64,000 bases of DNA from the NCBI GenBank assembly GCA_045589495.1, contig JAZNPF010000029.1:1-64000 (forward strand), in the 5' to 3' direction. Numbering within the stretch: the stretch's first letter is position 1; every line of letters starts with the position of its first letter. The notes under the pieces are model-generated. The model had not been told where the DNA came from and did not search any database. It saw nothing but the letters and a program-made list of their open reading frames with translations. Position numbers and translations under genes: made by a program. The stretch comes from SIG455 sp045589495 (GTDB taxonomy: Bacteria; Bacillota; Clostridia; UMGS1810). Shown here piece by piece: positions 34,926 to 43,566 of this stretch.

Positions 34926-36566
34926 ATGATTATCACAGATTTACTCGAAAGAAATTCCAAAGATTTTGGCAACGAGGTTGCTTTGGTGGAGATTGCACCG
35001 AACATGATGGAAAGTGCAAAAGTCACCTGGAAAGAGTATGCTCTTATTCAGCCAAATCCGGCAGAAGCAGGCAGGCAGGAAATAACTTGGTCTGAATTTG
35101 ATAAAAAAGCAAACAGATTTGCAAATCTGCTTTTAAGCCGCGGCATTAAAAAGGGCGACAAGGTTGCAATACTTTTAATGAACTGTTTAGAGTGGCTCCC
35201 GATATACTTTGGCATACTCAAAACCGGTGCACTGGCAGTACCGCTCAATTATCGATACACTTCTGCAGAAATTAAATATTGTACAGGTCTTGCTGAAGTA
35301 GATGTACTTGTGTTCGGTCCTGAATTCATAGGCCGTGTTGAAGAAATTTATGACAGAATTCCAAATGTAAAACAAGTTTTCTACGTAGGTAAAAACTGTC
35401 CCACTTTTGCTGAAAGTTATGATACTTTAGTTACATATTGTTCCTCTCACAAACCGGTGATTGAACTTGACGAAAAAGACAATGCTGCAATCTATTTTTC
35501 ATCAGGTACAACCGGTTTCCCGAAAGCGATTCTTCATAACCACGAAAGTATTATACACGCAGCAAAAACAGAGCAGGCTCACCATAGTCAGGCAAAAGAT
35601 GACTGTTTCCTCTGTATCCCCCCTCTTTATCATACGGGTGCAAAAATGCACTGGTTCGGCTCTCTTTATTCAGGAAGCAAAGCGGTTCTTTTGAAAGGTG
35701 TAAAACCCGAATGGATTCTGCGTGCCGCATCTGAAGAGAAATGTACTATTGTATGGCTTCTGGTTCCGTGGGCACAGGATATATTAGACAGCATCGACAG
35801 AGGAGAAATTGACCTTAACGAATATCAACTTGACCAATGGAGATTGATGCACATAGGTGCTCAACCCGTTCCGCCAAGCCTTATAAAACGCTGGAGAGAA
35901 CACTTCCCCAACCACTCTTACGACACCAACTACGGATTAAGCGAATCTATCGGCCCCGGTTGCGTACATCTGGGAGTGGAGAACATTCACAAAGTGGGTG
36001 CAATCGGAAAAGCGGGTTACGGATGGCAGGTTAAAATCTGCGACCCTGACGGAAACGAAGTTCCCAAAGGCGAAGTTGGTGAACTTGCCGTATATGGTCC
36101 GGGCGTTATGACTTGCTACTACAATGACGAAAAAGCAACTAACGAAGTCCTGCGTGACGGGTGGCTTTTTACCGGCGATATGGCAGAAGAAGACGAAGAC
36201 GGTTTTATCTATCTTGTAGACCGCAAAAAGGATGTCATTATAACAGGTGGTGAAAACCTCTACCCCGTTCAGATTGAAGACTTTATACGTGCATATCCCG
36301 CAGTAAAAGACGTAGCGGTTATCGGTTTACCTGATCCGCGTCTTGGCGAGATTGCAGCGGCAATAATTGAACTTAAGCCCGAATGTTCATCCACAACAGA
36401 GGCAGACATTGAAGATTTCTGCCGTGATATGCCAAAATACAAACGTCCCAAGAAGATTATTTTTGCTGAAGTACCCCGCAACCCAACCGGTAAAATTGAA
36501 AAACCGAAACTCCGCCAGATTTACTGCGGCGAAAGTCTGGTTGCACAGCAGAACGAAATAAAATAA
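34926..36566 (+). CDS. AMP-dependent acyl/aryl-CoA ligase
   Basis: A 546-residue adenylate-forming enzyme of the ANL superfamily. Motifs: the P-loop YFSSGTTGFPKAILH, the A5 region YDTNYGLSESIGPGC, the GWLFTGDMAEEDEDGF A7 block, RKKDVIITGGENLYP, and the catalytic Lys in NPTGKIEKPKL. It would activate a carboxylate, probably an aryl acid, with ATP and CoA. It is the second ligase of the operon besides a PaaK-type enzyme; the two may serve different acids. Substrate not assignable from sequence. Confidence 0.88.
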   Translation: MIITDLLERNSKDFGNEVALVEIAPNMMESAKVTWKEYALIQPNPAEAGRQEITWSEFDKKANRFANLLLSRGIKKGDKVAILLMNCLEWLPIYFGILKTGALAVPLNYRYTSAEIKYCTGLAEVDVLVFGPEFIGRVEEIYDRIPNVKQVFYVGKNCPTFAESYDTLVTYCSSHKPVIELDEKDNAAIYFSSGTTGFPKAILHNHESIIHAAKTEQAHHSQAKDDCFLCIPPLYHTGAKMHWFGSLYSGSKAVLLKGVKPEWILRAASEEKCTIVWLLVPWAQDILDSIDRGEIDLNEYQLDQWRLMHIGAQPVPPSLIKRWREHFPNHSYDTNYGLSESIGPGCVHLGVENIHKVGAIGKAGYGWQVKICDPDGNEVPKGEVGELAVYGPGVMTCYYNDEKATNEVLRDGWLFTGDMAEEDEDGFIYLVDRKKDVIITGGENLYPVQIEDFIRAYPAVKDVAVIGLPDPRLGEIAAAIIELKPECSSTTEADIEDFCRDMPKYKRPKKIIFAEVPRNPTGKIEKPKLRQIYCGESLVAQQNEIK

Positions 36567-36581
36567 GAAAGGATTATCAGT

Positions 36582-38321
36582 ATGAAAAAATTATTACTTG
36601 GTAATGCCGCGGTTGCCCGCGGTGCATACGAAGCAGGTGTAACGGTAGTATCTTCTTATCCGGGTACACCCAGCACAGAAATTACTGAAAACATCGTTTC
36701 CTATCCGGAAATATACGCAGAATGGGCACCGAATGAAAAAGTTGCGGCAGAGGTTGCAATCGGAGCATCAATTGCCGGAGCAAGAGCGATGTCATGTATG
36801 AAACACGTTGGTATGAATGTGATGGCAGACCCCATGTTTACAGTAAGTTACATAGGAGTAAACGGCGGTCTTGTATTCTGCGTTGCAGATGATCCAGGGA
36901 TGCACTCATCACAGAACGAACAGGATTCAAGACATTATGCAAAAGCATCTAAAATTGCAATGCTTGAACCATCTGACTCATCCGAATGCAAAGAGTTTAC
37001 TAAACTTGCATACAAACTTTCGGAAGAGTTTGATACACCCGTAATTATCCGTCTTTCAACACGTGTTTCACACTCACAGAGTATGGTGGAACTTTGTGAC
37101 AGAGAAGATTATCAACTCAAAGATTATGAAAAGAACATAGCAAAAAATGTTATGATGCCTGCAAATGCCATCAAACGTCACGTAGAAGTTGAAAAACGTA
37201 TGGCTGAACTTACATCTTATGCTGAAAACTCTCCTCTTAACACTGAAGAAGACAACAACAGTAAAATCGGTGTAATCACATCAGGTATATCATATATGTA
37301 CGCAAAAGAAGCACTTGGCGATAAAGTGAATTACTTAAAACTCGGTATGGTTTATCCGCTGCCCGAGAAAAAGATACTCGACTTTGCTTCCAAATGCGAA
37401 AAGGTTTACGTTATAGAAGAACTTGACCCCGTATTTGAACAACATTGTAAAGCACTTGGTATAGACGTTATTGGAAAAGATGCTTTCACGCTTTTAGGTG
37501 AATATACACCACAGATGATTAAAAGAGCAGTCCTTGGCGAAGATGCTCCCGAATTTGCATCAGTAGACGAATCAATCCCTGTTCGCCCACCCGTTATGTG
37601 TGCAGGCTGTCCTCACAGAGGTACATTCTATGTACTTAAAAAACTCGGTCTTGTTGTATCAGGCGATATCGGATGCTATACACTTGGTGCTGTGGCACCG
37701 CTTCAGAGTGTTGACACAACAATTTGTATGGGTGCTTCTGTTTCTGCGGCAATGGGTATGTCAAAAGCAAGAGGTAGTGAGTTTAACAAAAAACTTGTTT
37801 CTGTCATAGGCGATTCAACATTTATGCATTCAGGTATTACAGGGCTTGTTGACATAGTATATAACAAAGGCGCTAACACTGTTATTATTCTTGATAACTC
37901 CATCACCGGTATGACAGGTCATCAGGATAACCCGACAACCGGTAAAACAATCCGCGGTGAAGAAACCAAACAGGTTAATCTTATAGCACTTTGCAAATCT
38001 ATAGGTGTTGAACGCGTTGTAGTTGCAGACCCGTTTGATGTTAAAAACTTTGAAAAAGTTGTTAAAGAAGAAACTCAGGCAGATGAACCATCTGTTATCA
38101 TAGCACAGCGTCCGTGTGCACTTTTGAAATCTGTTAAATATTCAGGTCACTGCACAATAGGTGACAACTGCAAAAAATGTAAACTCTGTTTAAAACTCGG
38201 TTGCTCTGCAATCAGTGCAGACGGCGACGGCGTTAAAATAGACCTTAACCAGTGTAATGGTTGCGGTCTTTGTATAAATGTTTGTCCTTTCAATGCAATC
38301 AAAAAGGAGGATAACGAATAA
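36582..38321 (+). CDS. iorA: Indolepyruvate:ferredoxin oxidoreductase, alpha subunit
   Basis: A 579-residue TPP-dependent subunit that interconverts arylpyruvate + CoA with arylacetyl-CoA + CO2 and reduced ferredoxin. The N-terminal domain begins LLLGNAAVARGAYEAGV with the YPGTPSTEI substrate motif; the TPP domain has GDIGCYTLGAVAPL, IGDSTFMHSGITGL and DNSITGMTGHQDNP. The C-terminus carries two 4Fe-4S motifs, DNCKKCKLCLKLGC and CNGCGLCINVCPF. Its stop overlaps the iorB start by 1 bp. The reaction is reversible in anaerobes; direction here is discussed in the findings. Confidence 0.95.
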   Translation: MKKLLLGNAAVARGAYEAGVTVVSSYPGTPSTEITENIVSYPEIYAEWAPNEKVAAEVAIGASIAGARAMSCMKHVGMNVMADPMFTVSYIGVNGGLVFCVADDPGMHSSQNEQDSRHYAKASKIAMLEPSDSSECKEFTKLAYKLSEEFDTPVIIRLSTRVSHSQSMVELCDREDYQLKDYEKNIAKNVMMPANAIKRHVEVEKRMAELTSYAENSPLNTEEDNNSKIGVITSGISYMYAKEALGDKVNYLKLGMVYPLPEKKILDFASKCEKVYVIEELDPVFEQHCKALGIDVIGKDAFTLLGEYTPQMIKRAVLGEDAPEFASVDESIPVRPPVMCAGCPHRGTFYVLKKLGLVVSGDIGCYTLGAVAPLQSVDTTICMGASVSAAMGMSKARGSEFNKKLVSVIGDSTFMHSGITGLVDIVYNKGANTVIILDNSITGMTGHQDNPTTGKTIRGEETKQVNLIALCKSIGVERVVVADPFDVKNFEKVVKEETQADEPSVIIAQRPCALLKSVKYSGHCTIGDNCKKCKLCLKLGCSAISADGDGVKIDLNQCNGCGLCINVCPFNAIKKEDNE

Positions 38322-38887
38322 TGACTAAAAATATTATGATTGTAGGCGTAGGCGGTCAGGGAACTTTGCTTGCCAGCCGAATTTTAGGTAATACCGTTAT
38401 TAACGAAGGCTATGATGTTAAAGTTTCTGAAGTTCACGGAATGAGTCAGCGCGGCGGAAGTGTTGTTACTTATGTAAAATACGGAGATAAAGTATACTCT
38501 CCTATTATTGACAGAGGCGAAGCCGACATCATTCTTGCGTTTGAAACGCTTGAGGCTTACCGTGCTCTGCCATATCTTAAAAAAGGCGGAAAAATGATTG
38601 TTAACAATCAGAAAATGAATCCTATGCCCGTTATAACCGGTGCTGCAACTTATCCCGAAAACATCACCGAAAAACTTTCTGCGAAAGCAGACGTTTTAGT
38701 TGCCGATGCCGCTGCACTTGCAAAGCAGGCAGGAAACATCAAAGCAGTAAACGTAGTTCTTATAGGTATAATGGCAAAATCCACCGACATAGAATACGAT
38801 AAATGGATTAAAACAATAAAAGAAACCGTTCCTGAAAAGTTTGTTGACATCAATATCAAGGCATTTGACCTTGGTTATAATTTATAA
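38321..38887 (+). CDS. iorB: Indolepyruvate:ferredoxin oxidoreductase, beta subunit
   Basis: A 188-residue gamma/beta-type subunit of the 2-oxoacid:ferredoxin oxidoreductase family, with the N-terminal MIVGVGGQGTLLASRIL motif, EVHGMSQRGGSVVTYVKYG and ILAFETLEAYRALPYLK. It pairs with iorA, with which it overlaps by 1 bp. Length is typical for IorB. Confidence 0.95.
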   Translation: MTKNIMIVGVGGQGTLLASRILGNTVINEGYDVKVSEVHGMSQRGGSVVTYVKYGDKVYSPIIDRGEADIILAFETLEAYRALPYLKKGGKMIVNNQKMNPMPVITGAATYPENITEKLSAKADVLVADAAALAKQAGNIKAVNVVLIGIMAKSTDIEYDKWIKTIKETVPEKFVDINIKAFDLGYNL

Positions 38888-38899
38888 GGAGTGATTTAA

Positions 38900-40204
38900 A
38901 TGGCTAAATATCATCAGCCGGAACTGGAGTGTATGGACCGTGAAGAACGCAAAAAACTCCAGACCGAGCGTCTTGTAAAGCAAATCAAATACGTTTATGA
39001 CAATGTAGAACCTTACAGAAAACGTATGGACGAAGCAGGTGTAAAACCGGAAGATATCAAAGAACTTAAAGACCTTGCCAAACTTCCTTTTACTTACAAA
39101 AAAGATTTACGAGATTTTTACCCGTTTGACCTTTTTGCTGCTCCTATGAAAGATATTGTGCGTATACACGCATCATCAGGAACAACAGGAAAACAGATTG
39201 TTGCCGGTTATACTAAAAACGATATGGACCTTTGGTCAGACTGTATGGCTCGTCAGTTTGTGGCTGCTGAAGCCGACGAAAACTCCATAATTCAGGTTTC
39301 TTACGGTTACGGTTTATTCACCGGCGGTCTTGGTGCTCATAGCGGTGCTGAAAGAATCGGTGCAACTGTAATCCCTACATCTTCAGGTAATACAGAGCGT
39401 CAGGTGAGATTTATGACAGATTTGGGTTCAACCCATCTTTGCTGCACACCATCTTATGCTATGTACCTGGCAGAGGCTGTTGCAGAAGCAGGCGTTAAAG
39501 ACCAACTCAAACTCAAATCAGGAATATTCGGTGCTGAGCCCTGGACAGAGGATATGAGAAGAAAAATCGAAGAAGGTCTTGGTCTTAAAGCATTCGACGT
39601 ATATGGTCTGACGGAAATATGTGGTCCCGGTGTTGCATTTGAATGCGGTGAACAGGGAGGTATGCATATCAATGAAGACCACTTTTTAGCAGAAATCATT
39701 GATCCTGACACTGGCGAAGTTCTTCCCGAAGGTTCTTTTGGCGAGTTGGTATTCACTACCATAACAAAAGAGGGTATGCCGATGATTCGTTACCGTACAC
39801 GCGACCTGTGCTCACTCAATTACGAAACTTGTTCTTGCGGAAGAACGCTTGTTCGTATGAACAAACCGAAAGGCCGTTCCGACGATATGCTCATTATCCG
39901 CGGCGTAAACGTATTCCCGTCACAAATTGAAGAAGTTCTGCTCTCTATGGGTGAAGTTACACCTAACTACCAGATTGTAGTTGATCGTGTGAACAATACC
40001 GACACATTAGACGTTAATGTTGAAATGACCGAAGACCTGTTTGAAGATGATATCAAGTCTATCGAAAAAGTTGAAAAAACACTTGAGGCAAAACTCCGCA
40101 CAATGCTTGGCATAGGTGCTGACGTGCATCTTGTCAACCCCAAAACTATAGCAAGAAGCGAAGGTAAGGCAAAACGTGTTATTGATAACAGAAAATTAGT
40201 TTAA
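38900..40204 (+). CDS. paaK: Phenylacetate-CoA ligase
   Basis: A 434-residue adenylate-forming ligase of the PaaK type: HASSGTTGKQIVAGYT P-loop, YGYGLFTGGLG, CTPSYAMYLAEAV, FDVYGLTEICGPG, and the C-terminal RGVNVFPSQIEEVL domain with the catalytic Lys near EGKAKRV. It converts phenylacetate or a hydroxylated analogue to the CoA thioester. Directly after iorB, so the operon can link aryl acetates, their CoA esters and aryl pyruvates. The exact aryl acid (phenyl-, 4-hydroxyphenyl- or indoleacetate) is not decidable. Confidence 0.92.
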   Translation: MAKYHQPELECMDREERKKLQTERLVKQIKYVYDNVEPYRKRMDEAGVKPEDIKELKDLAKLPFTYKKDLRDFYPFDLFAAPMKDIVRIHASSGTTGKQIVAGYTKNDMDLWSDCMARQFVAAEADENSIIQVSYGYGLFTGGLGAHSGAERIGATVIPTSSGNTERQVRFMTDLGSTHLCCTPSYAMYLAEAVAEAGVKDQLKLKSGIFGAEPWTEDMRRKIEEGLGLKAFDVYGLTEICGPGVAFECGEQGGMHINEDHFLAEIIDPDTGEVLPEGSFGELVFTTITKEGMPMIRYRTRDLCSLNYETCSCGRTLVRMNKPKGRSDDMLIIRGVNVFPSQIEEVLLSMGEVTPNYQIVVDRVNNTDTLDVNVEMTEDLFEDDIKSIEKVEKTLEAKLRTMLGIGADVHLVNPKTIARSEGKAKRVIDNRKLV

Positions 40205-40222
40205 TGAACGGAGGTAAATAAT

Positions 40223-40654
40223 ATGTTTATAAAACAGTTATCTGTATTTATTGAAAACAAAGCAGGCAGACTTTCTGAAATTCTTAATGTTTTGAGCGAA
40301 AACAATATTGATATCAGCGCACTGTCAATTGCTGAAACAACTGATTTTGGTGTATTGCGTATGATTGTAAGCGATCCTGAAGTTGCAAAATTAAAATTAA
40401 GGGAAAGCGGTGTTATTGTTAAAACAACTGAAGTAATCGGTATGGTTTTAGACGATACACCCGGTGCTATGGCAAAGGCTATCACACTTTTGAGCGAAAA
40501 CGGAATCATTGTTGAATATTCCTACGCTTTCCTTTCAAGCAACAACAATGGTGCACTCGTTGTAATCCGCACAGATTTACCGGATAAAGCAGAAAAAGTA
40601 TTGCTTGACGCAGGCATCGGTTTAGTAAACCCCTCGGAGGTTTACCGAGTATAA
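40223..40654 (+). CDS. Tandem ACT-domain protein
   Basis: A 143-residue protein made of two ACT domains (VFIENKAGRLSEILNVLSENNIDI and VLDDTPGAMAKAITLLSENGI). Stand-alone double ACT proteins commonly bind amino acids and are regularly found next to iorAB/paaK in anaerobes. It may sense an aromatic amino acid and adjust the enzymes of this operon; that is inference. Its stop overlaps the start of the following small gene. Confidence 0.9.
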   Translation: MFIKQLSVFIENKAGRLSEILNVLSENNIDISALSIAETTDFGVLRMIVSDPEVAKLKLRESGVIVKTTEVIGMVLDDTPGAMAKAITLLSENGIIVEYSYAFLSSNNNGALVVIRTDLPDKAEKVLLDAGIGLVNPSEVYRV

Positions 40655-40815
40655 TGGAGCCTAAAGATTATGTTGTTACAAAAATAGATGGCGAGTATGC
40701 CTATATCAAAGATGATTGCGGAAATGAAATTTTTATTGCACTTGCCCTGCTTCCGCAAGGAACAGATATTGGCAGTAAACTCCATTATGAAATGTTTGAA
40801 TACACTTTAATCTAA
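40654..40815 (+). CDS. Small DUF3006-like protein at operon end
   Basis: A 53-residue protein. It overlaps the ACT stop as TAATG. The pattern VTKIDGEYAYIKDDCGNE, followed by IALALLPQGTDIGSKL, resembles DUF3006 proteins (IDRFEG...LPEGAKEGDVL in that family). Unknown function. A terminator follows at once, so this is the last gene of the T-box operon. Confidence 0.68.
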   Translation: MEPKDYVVTKIDGEYAYIKDDCGNEIFIALALLPQGTDIGSKLHYEMFEYTLI

Positions 40816-40816
40816 C

Positions 40817-40853
40817 TAAAAACGACTTGGTTTTAAAACCAACTCGTTTTTAA
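40817..40853. terminator. Terminator of the T-box operon
   Basis: AAAACGA-TTGGTTTT / AAAACCAA-TCGTTTT stem with one C-C mismatch and T-run, shared with the convergent galE. Confidence 0.78.
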
Positions 40854-40867
40854 TTTCGTATATCAAA

Positions 40868-41872
40868 TTACATTCCGTCAGGGTTGTTAATGGTGAACTT
40901 CCACGAAGATTCACACATCTCTTCAATACCAAGTTTTGCTTCCCATCCAAGTTCCTTTTTAGATTTTTCAGGGTTTGCATAGCACTCTGCAATATCACCT
41001 GGGCGACGGTCAACAATCTCATACTTGATAGGTCTTCCGCACGCTTTTTCGTATGCCTTAACAATTTCTAAAACGCTGTAACCATTACCTGTACCGAGGT
41101 TATAAGCATCTACCCCTGTAGTTGACATTACCTTTTCAACCGCTTTCAGATGACCAAGACTTAAATCTACTACATGAATAAAGTCACGCACACCTGTGCC
41201 GTCTTTAGTGTTATAATCACCGCCGAAAACATTCAGGTGGTCAAGTTTACCCAATGCAACAAGCGCAACATAAGGAACGAGGTTATTCGGAATTCCGTTG
41301 GGATTTTCTCCGATTAAACCACTTTCATGTGCTCCGATTGGATTAAAGTAACGCAAAAGCGCAATACTCCACTCGTTATCTGATATGTACAAATCTCTTA
41401 AAATCTGCTCTATCATCAGTTTTGTGCTTCCGTAAGGGTTAGTTGTAGACAACGGAAAATCTTCGCTTATCGGCACAGATTTGGGGTTTCCATAAACGGT
41501 TGCAGATGAAGAGAATACAATCTTTTTGCATCCGTGCTTTCTCATAACATCACAAAGCACCAACGTGCTTCCGATATTGTTGTGATAGTATTCAATAGGC
41601 ATTGCTACAGACTCACCTACTGCTTTAAGTCCTGCAAAATGAATAACAGCATCAATTTTATTTTCGGTAAATATTTTCTCTACTGCATCTCTGTCAAGCA
41701 AATCTGCCTCGTAAAATTTAAAATCTTTGCCAGTAATCTGTTTAATTCTTTTAAGTGATTCCGGTTTTGAATTGCAAAAATTATCAATTACCGCAATTTC
41801 GTAACCTGCATTCAAAAGTTCTACACATGTGTGACTGCCGATAAATCCGGCACCGCCTGTAACAAGTATCAT
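40868..41872 (-). CDS. galE: UDP-glucose 4-epimerase
   Basis: A 334-residue short-chain dehydrogenase-type epimerase interconverting UDP-Glc and UDP-Gal. N-terminal NAD site VTGGAGFIGSHTCVELL, catalytic Tyr/Lys in NPYGSTKLMIEQIL, and the typical NPIGAHESGLIGENPNGIPNN block. Co-directional with the aldose epimerase-like gene upstream. It supplies UDP-Gal for galactose use or surface glycans. Confidence 0.96.
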   Translation of the reverse strand: MILVTGGAGFIGSHTCVELLNAGYEIAVIDNFCNSKPESLKRIKQITGKDFKFYEADLLDRDAVEKIFTENKIDAVIHFAGLKAVGESVAMPIEYYHNNIGSTLVLCDVMRKHGCKKIVFSSSATVYGNPKSVPISEDFPLSTTNPYGSTKLMIEQILRDLYISDNEWSIALLRYFNPIGAHESGLIGENPNGIPNNLVPYVALVALGKLDHLNVFGGDYNTKDGTGVRDFIHVVDLSLGHLKAVEKVMSTTGVDAYNLGTGNGYSVLEIVKAYEKACGRPIKYEIVDRRPGDIAECYANPEKSKKELGWEAKLGIEEMCESSWKFTINNPDGM

Positions 41873-41946
41873 GTCAGTTCTCTCCTTGTTTGTTAAAAAT
41901 TATACAACCATATTTTATACCATTTATTGCTTAAATGCAAGTGCTT

Positions 41947-42801
41947 TTACATAATTTCTATTGCGTGATAGAATTTATATTCACCTTGCGGTGCAAGTGT
42001 TTTAATAAATCTTTTTTCTTTAAGTTCGTGGCTGTCACCTTCATAAGCACAAAAACCATCCCATGGTTCAATGCACAAATATTGTGCCTCAGGAACTTTC
42101 CAGAATCCGAGTTTGTCACATTCAAAATAAACGCGTATTGCCTTATCACTTGACTTGCTTTTTAATGTGACGTAGTTTGATTTTATATCGGTAAAGAATA
42201 TTCCGTCTATGTAAAAATATTCATCTTTCAGTTCAAGAACGTCAGATTCACCGAAATCGTATATTTCACCTCTCCACAAAGGTTCTTTAACAATTTTTCG
42301 TTCAAGTTTTTCTGTTTTCTCAAATTCAATATAATGGTCATCAATACTTGTGCCGTCCAAGAGTTTATACCCTTCGTGTGCACCGGTATTGAAATACATA
42401 TCTTCAGTTTCAGAGGTGTTTTTAACTGTGTACCACATCTCAAGTTTATCACCATTGATAGTAAATGTTGTACAGAAATCAAAATCAAACGGATAAATCA
42501 ATTTAGTAAGATGATTCTGTACAAGACGCATAACAACTGAATTATCACTCTGCTCCACAACGTCAAATTCACAATCTCTTGCAAATCCGTGTTGAGCAAA
42601 CGGATATGTTTTTCCGTTATGTGTGTAATAATTATCATAAACAGAACTTACCATAGGGAAAAGCACAGGAGAGCAACTTGGCCAGTATTTTGCATCACGT
42701 TCCCAGATATGTTCAGTGTCATCTTTTTTTAAACTTACAAGTTGAGCGCCTCTTGTATCGATTGTAGCCTCAAGCAAATTGTTTTTAATAGTTATAAGCA
42801 T
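41947..42801 (-). CDS. Aldose 1-epimerase family protein (LacX-like)
   Basis: A 284-residue beta-sandwich protein of the galactose mutarotase superfamily. It begins ITIKNNLLEATIDTRGAQLVSLKKDD, contains the QHGFARDCEFDV motif with the catalytic His, and TGAHEGYKL with the second His region. This corresponds to the LacX/YeaD-type group rather than GalM proper. It precedes galE with a 74-bp gap and shares a good promoter, so a galactose-related role is likely. Confidence 0.86.
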   Translation of the reverse strand: MLITIKNNLLEATIDTRGAQLVSLKKDDTEHIWERDAKYWPSCSPVLFPMVSSVYDNYYTHNGKTYPFAQHGFARDCEFDVVEQSDNSVVMRLVQNHLTKLIYPFDFDFCTTFTINGDKLEMWYTVKNTSETEDMYFNTGAHEGYKLLDGTSIDDHYIEFEKTEKLERKIVKEPLWRGEIYDFGESDVLELKDEYFYIDGIFFTDIKSNYVTLKSKSSDKAIRVYFECDKLGFWKVPEAQYLCIEPWDGFCAYEGDSHELKEKRFIKTLAPQGEYKFYHAIEIM

Positions 42802-42827
42802 TATAAAGCCTCCTTTTTATTACTTAA

Positions 42828-42856
42828 ATGATACCATATTTGTCATATAGTGTCAA
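42828..42856 (-). promoter_or_regulatory. Promoter of the epimerase-galE unit
   Basis: TTGACA (42856-42851), 17-bp spacer, TATCAT (42833-42828) on the minus strand. Confidence 0.75.
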
Positions 42857-42870
42857 TCCATCGTGCGGTT

Positions 42871-42918
42871 AAAAAAAGGCTGATTGTTATACACTTAAAA
42901 AGTTTATAACAATCAGCC
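42871..42918 (-). terminator. Minus-strand terminator just outside the mobile element
   Basis: A perfect 14-bp stem GGCTGATTGTTATA / TATAACAATCAGCC followed on the minus strand by TTTTTTT. No gene in the present layout is served by it except read-through from the element; before insertion it would have lain downstream of the tRNA-Leu region. Confidence 0.8.
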
Positions 42919-42936
42919 ACAACTCCATAAAGAAAC

Positions 42937-42950
42937 AAAAAAGAGCCCTA
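42937..42950. repeat. Left attachment-site half (attL)
   Basis: AAAAAAGAGCCCTA matches the left half of the tRNA-Leu terminator found intact at 62089-62102, then the sequence changes to element DNA (GGCGTGC). Together with the right junction at 61908 it reconstitutes an uninterrupted terminator with a shared CCCTA core. Confidence 0.7.
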
Positions 42951-43001
42951 GGCGTGCTTCTCAAAAGGATGTTTACGAAAAAAGCCGATTGAGAGAGAAT
43001 T

Positions 43002-43035
43002 AAGTACAGTTATTGAAAAATAGCTGTACTTTTTC
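43002..43035 (+). terminator. Terminator-like hairpin inside the left end
   Basis: AAGTACAG / CTGTACTT stem followed by TTTTTCTTTT. With the next hairpin it may insulate the element from outside transcription. Confidence 0.6.
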
Positions 43036-43074
43036 TTTTGCTCAAAAAGGCTATATGAAGTTAACACAAGGTAT

Positions 43075-43104
43075 AAGTCGTATCGAAATGATACGGCTTT
43101 TTTA
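43075..43104 (+). terminator. Terminator hairpin in front of the first element gene
   Basis: AAGTCGTATC-GAAAT-GATACGGCTT with a T7 run, only about 10 bp before the AAAGGAGGAG ribosome binding site. It may be an insulator or an attenuator for the downstream gene. Confidence 0.7.
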
Positions 43105-43125
43105 TTTATCCAAAGGAGGAGCAAT

Positions 43126-43566
43126 ATGAAATATTATTTTAATAACCAAAATAAATTTGGGAATTGTTTTATACTTCCCAATGCCATTATGCAACTGGAT
43201 TTAAGTCCACTCGCTCGACTGATATATTTTTATCTTGTCTATATCGAGGACAGAAAAACTTATCAGTGCTATCCGAGTTACAAAACTATTGGTAAGGCAC
43301 TTAAGATTGCAAGGAAAACTACAGTCGCTAAATATGTAAGAGAGCTTGAAGATAAGTGTTTTATCTATACGGAGCCGACAGAAGTAATTCTGAAAAATGG
43401 TAAAAAGCAAAATGGAAATTTGAAATATACAATTCGTCCTATACAGGATGCAGTTGAATATTTCCATCAGCAGCAGATGAAAAAATTTCAGGAAGACTTA
43501 GCTCGTGAAAATGCTAAAAGGATGCTTGAAGAATATGACAAAAAGCATCCGAGAGAGTCTGCATAG
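43126..43566 (+). CDS. Helix-turn-helix / replication-initiator-like protein
   Basis: A 146-residue protein whose first 75 residues form a winged-helix of the RepA-N/HTH_36 type (ILPNAIMQLDLSPLARLIYFYL, CYPSYKTIGKALKIARKTTVAKYVREL). The rest is a charged helical tail. Such short proteins are common in clostridial integrative elements as putative replication initiators or regulators. First gene after the left end, behind AAAGGAGGAG. Function inferred. Confidence 0.7.
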   Translation: MKYYFNNQNKFGNCFILPNAIMQLDLSPLARLIYFYLVYIEDRKTYQCYPSYKTIGKALKIARKTTVAKYVRELEDKCFIYTEPTEVILKNGKKQNGNLKYTIRPIQDAVEYFHQQQMKKFQEDLARENAKRMLEEYDKKHPRESA

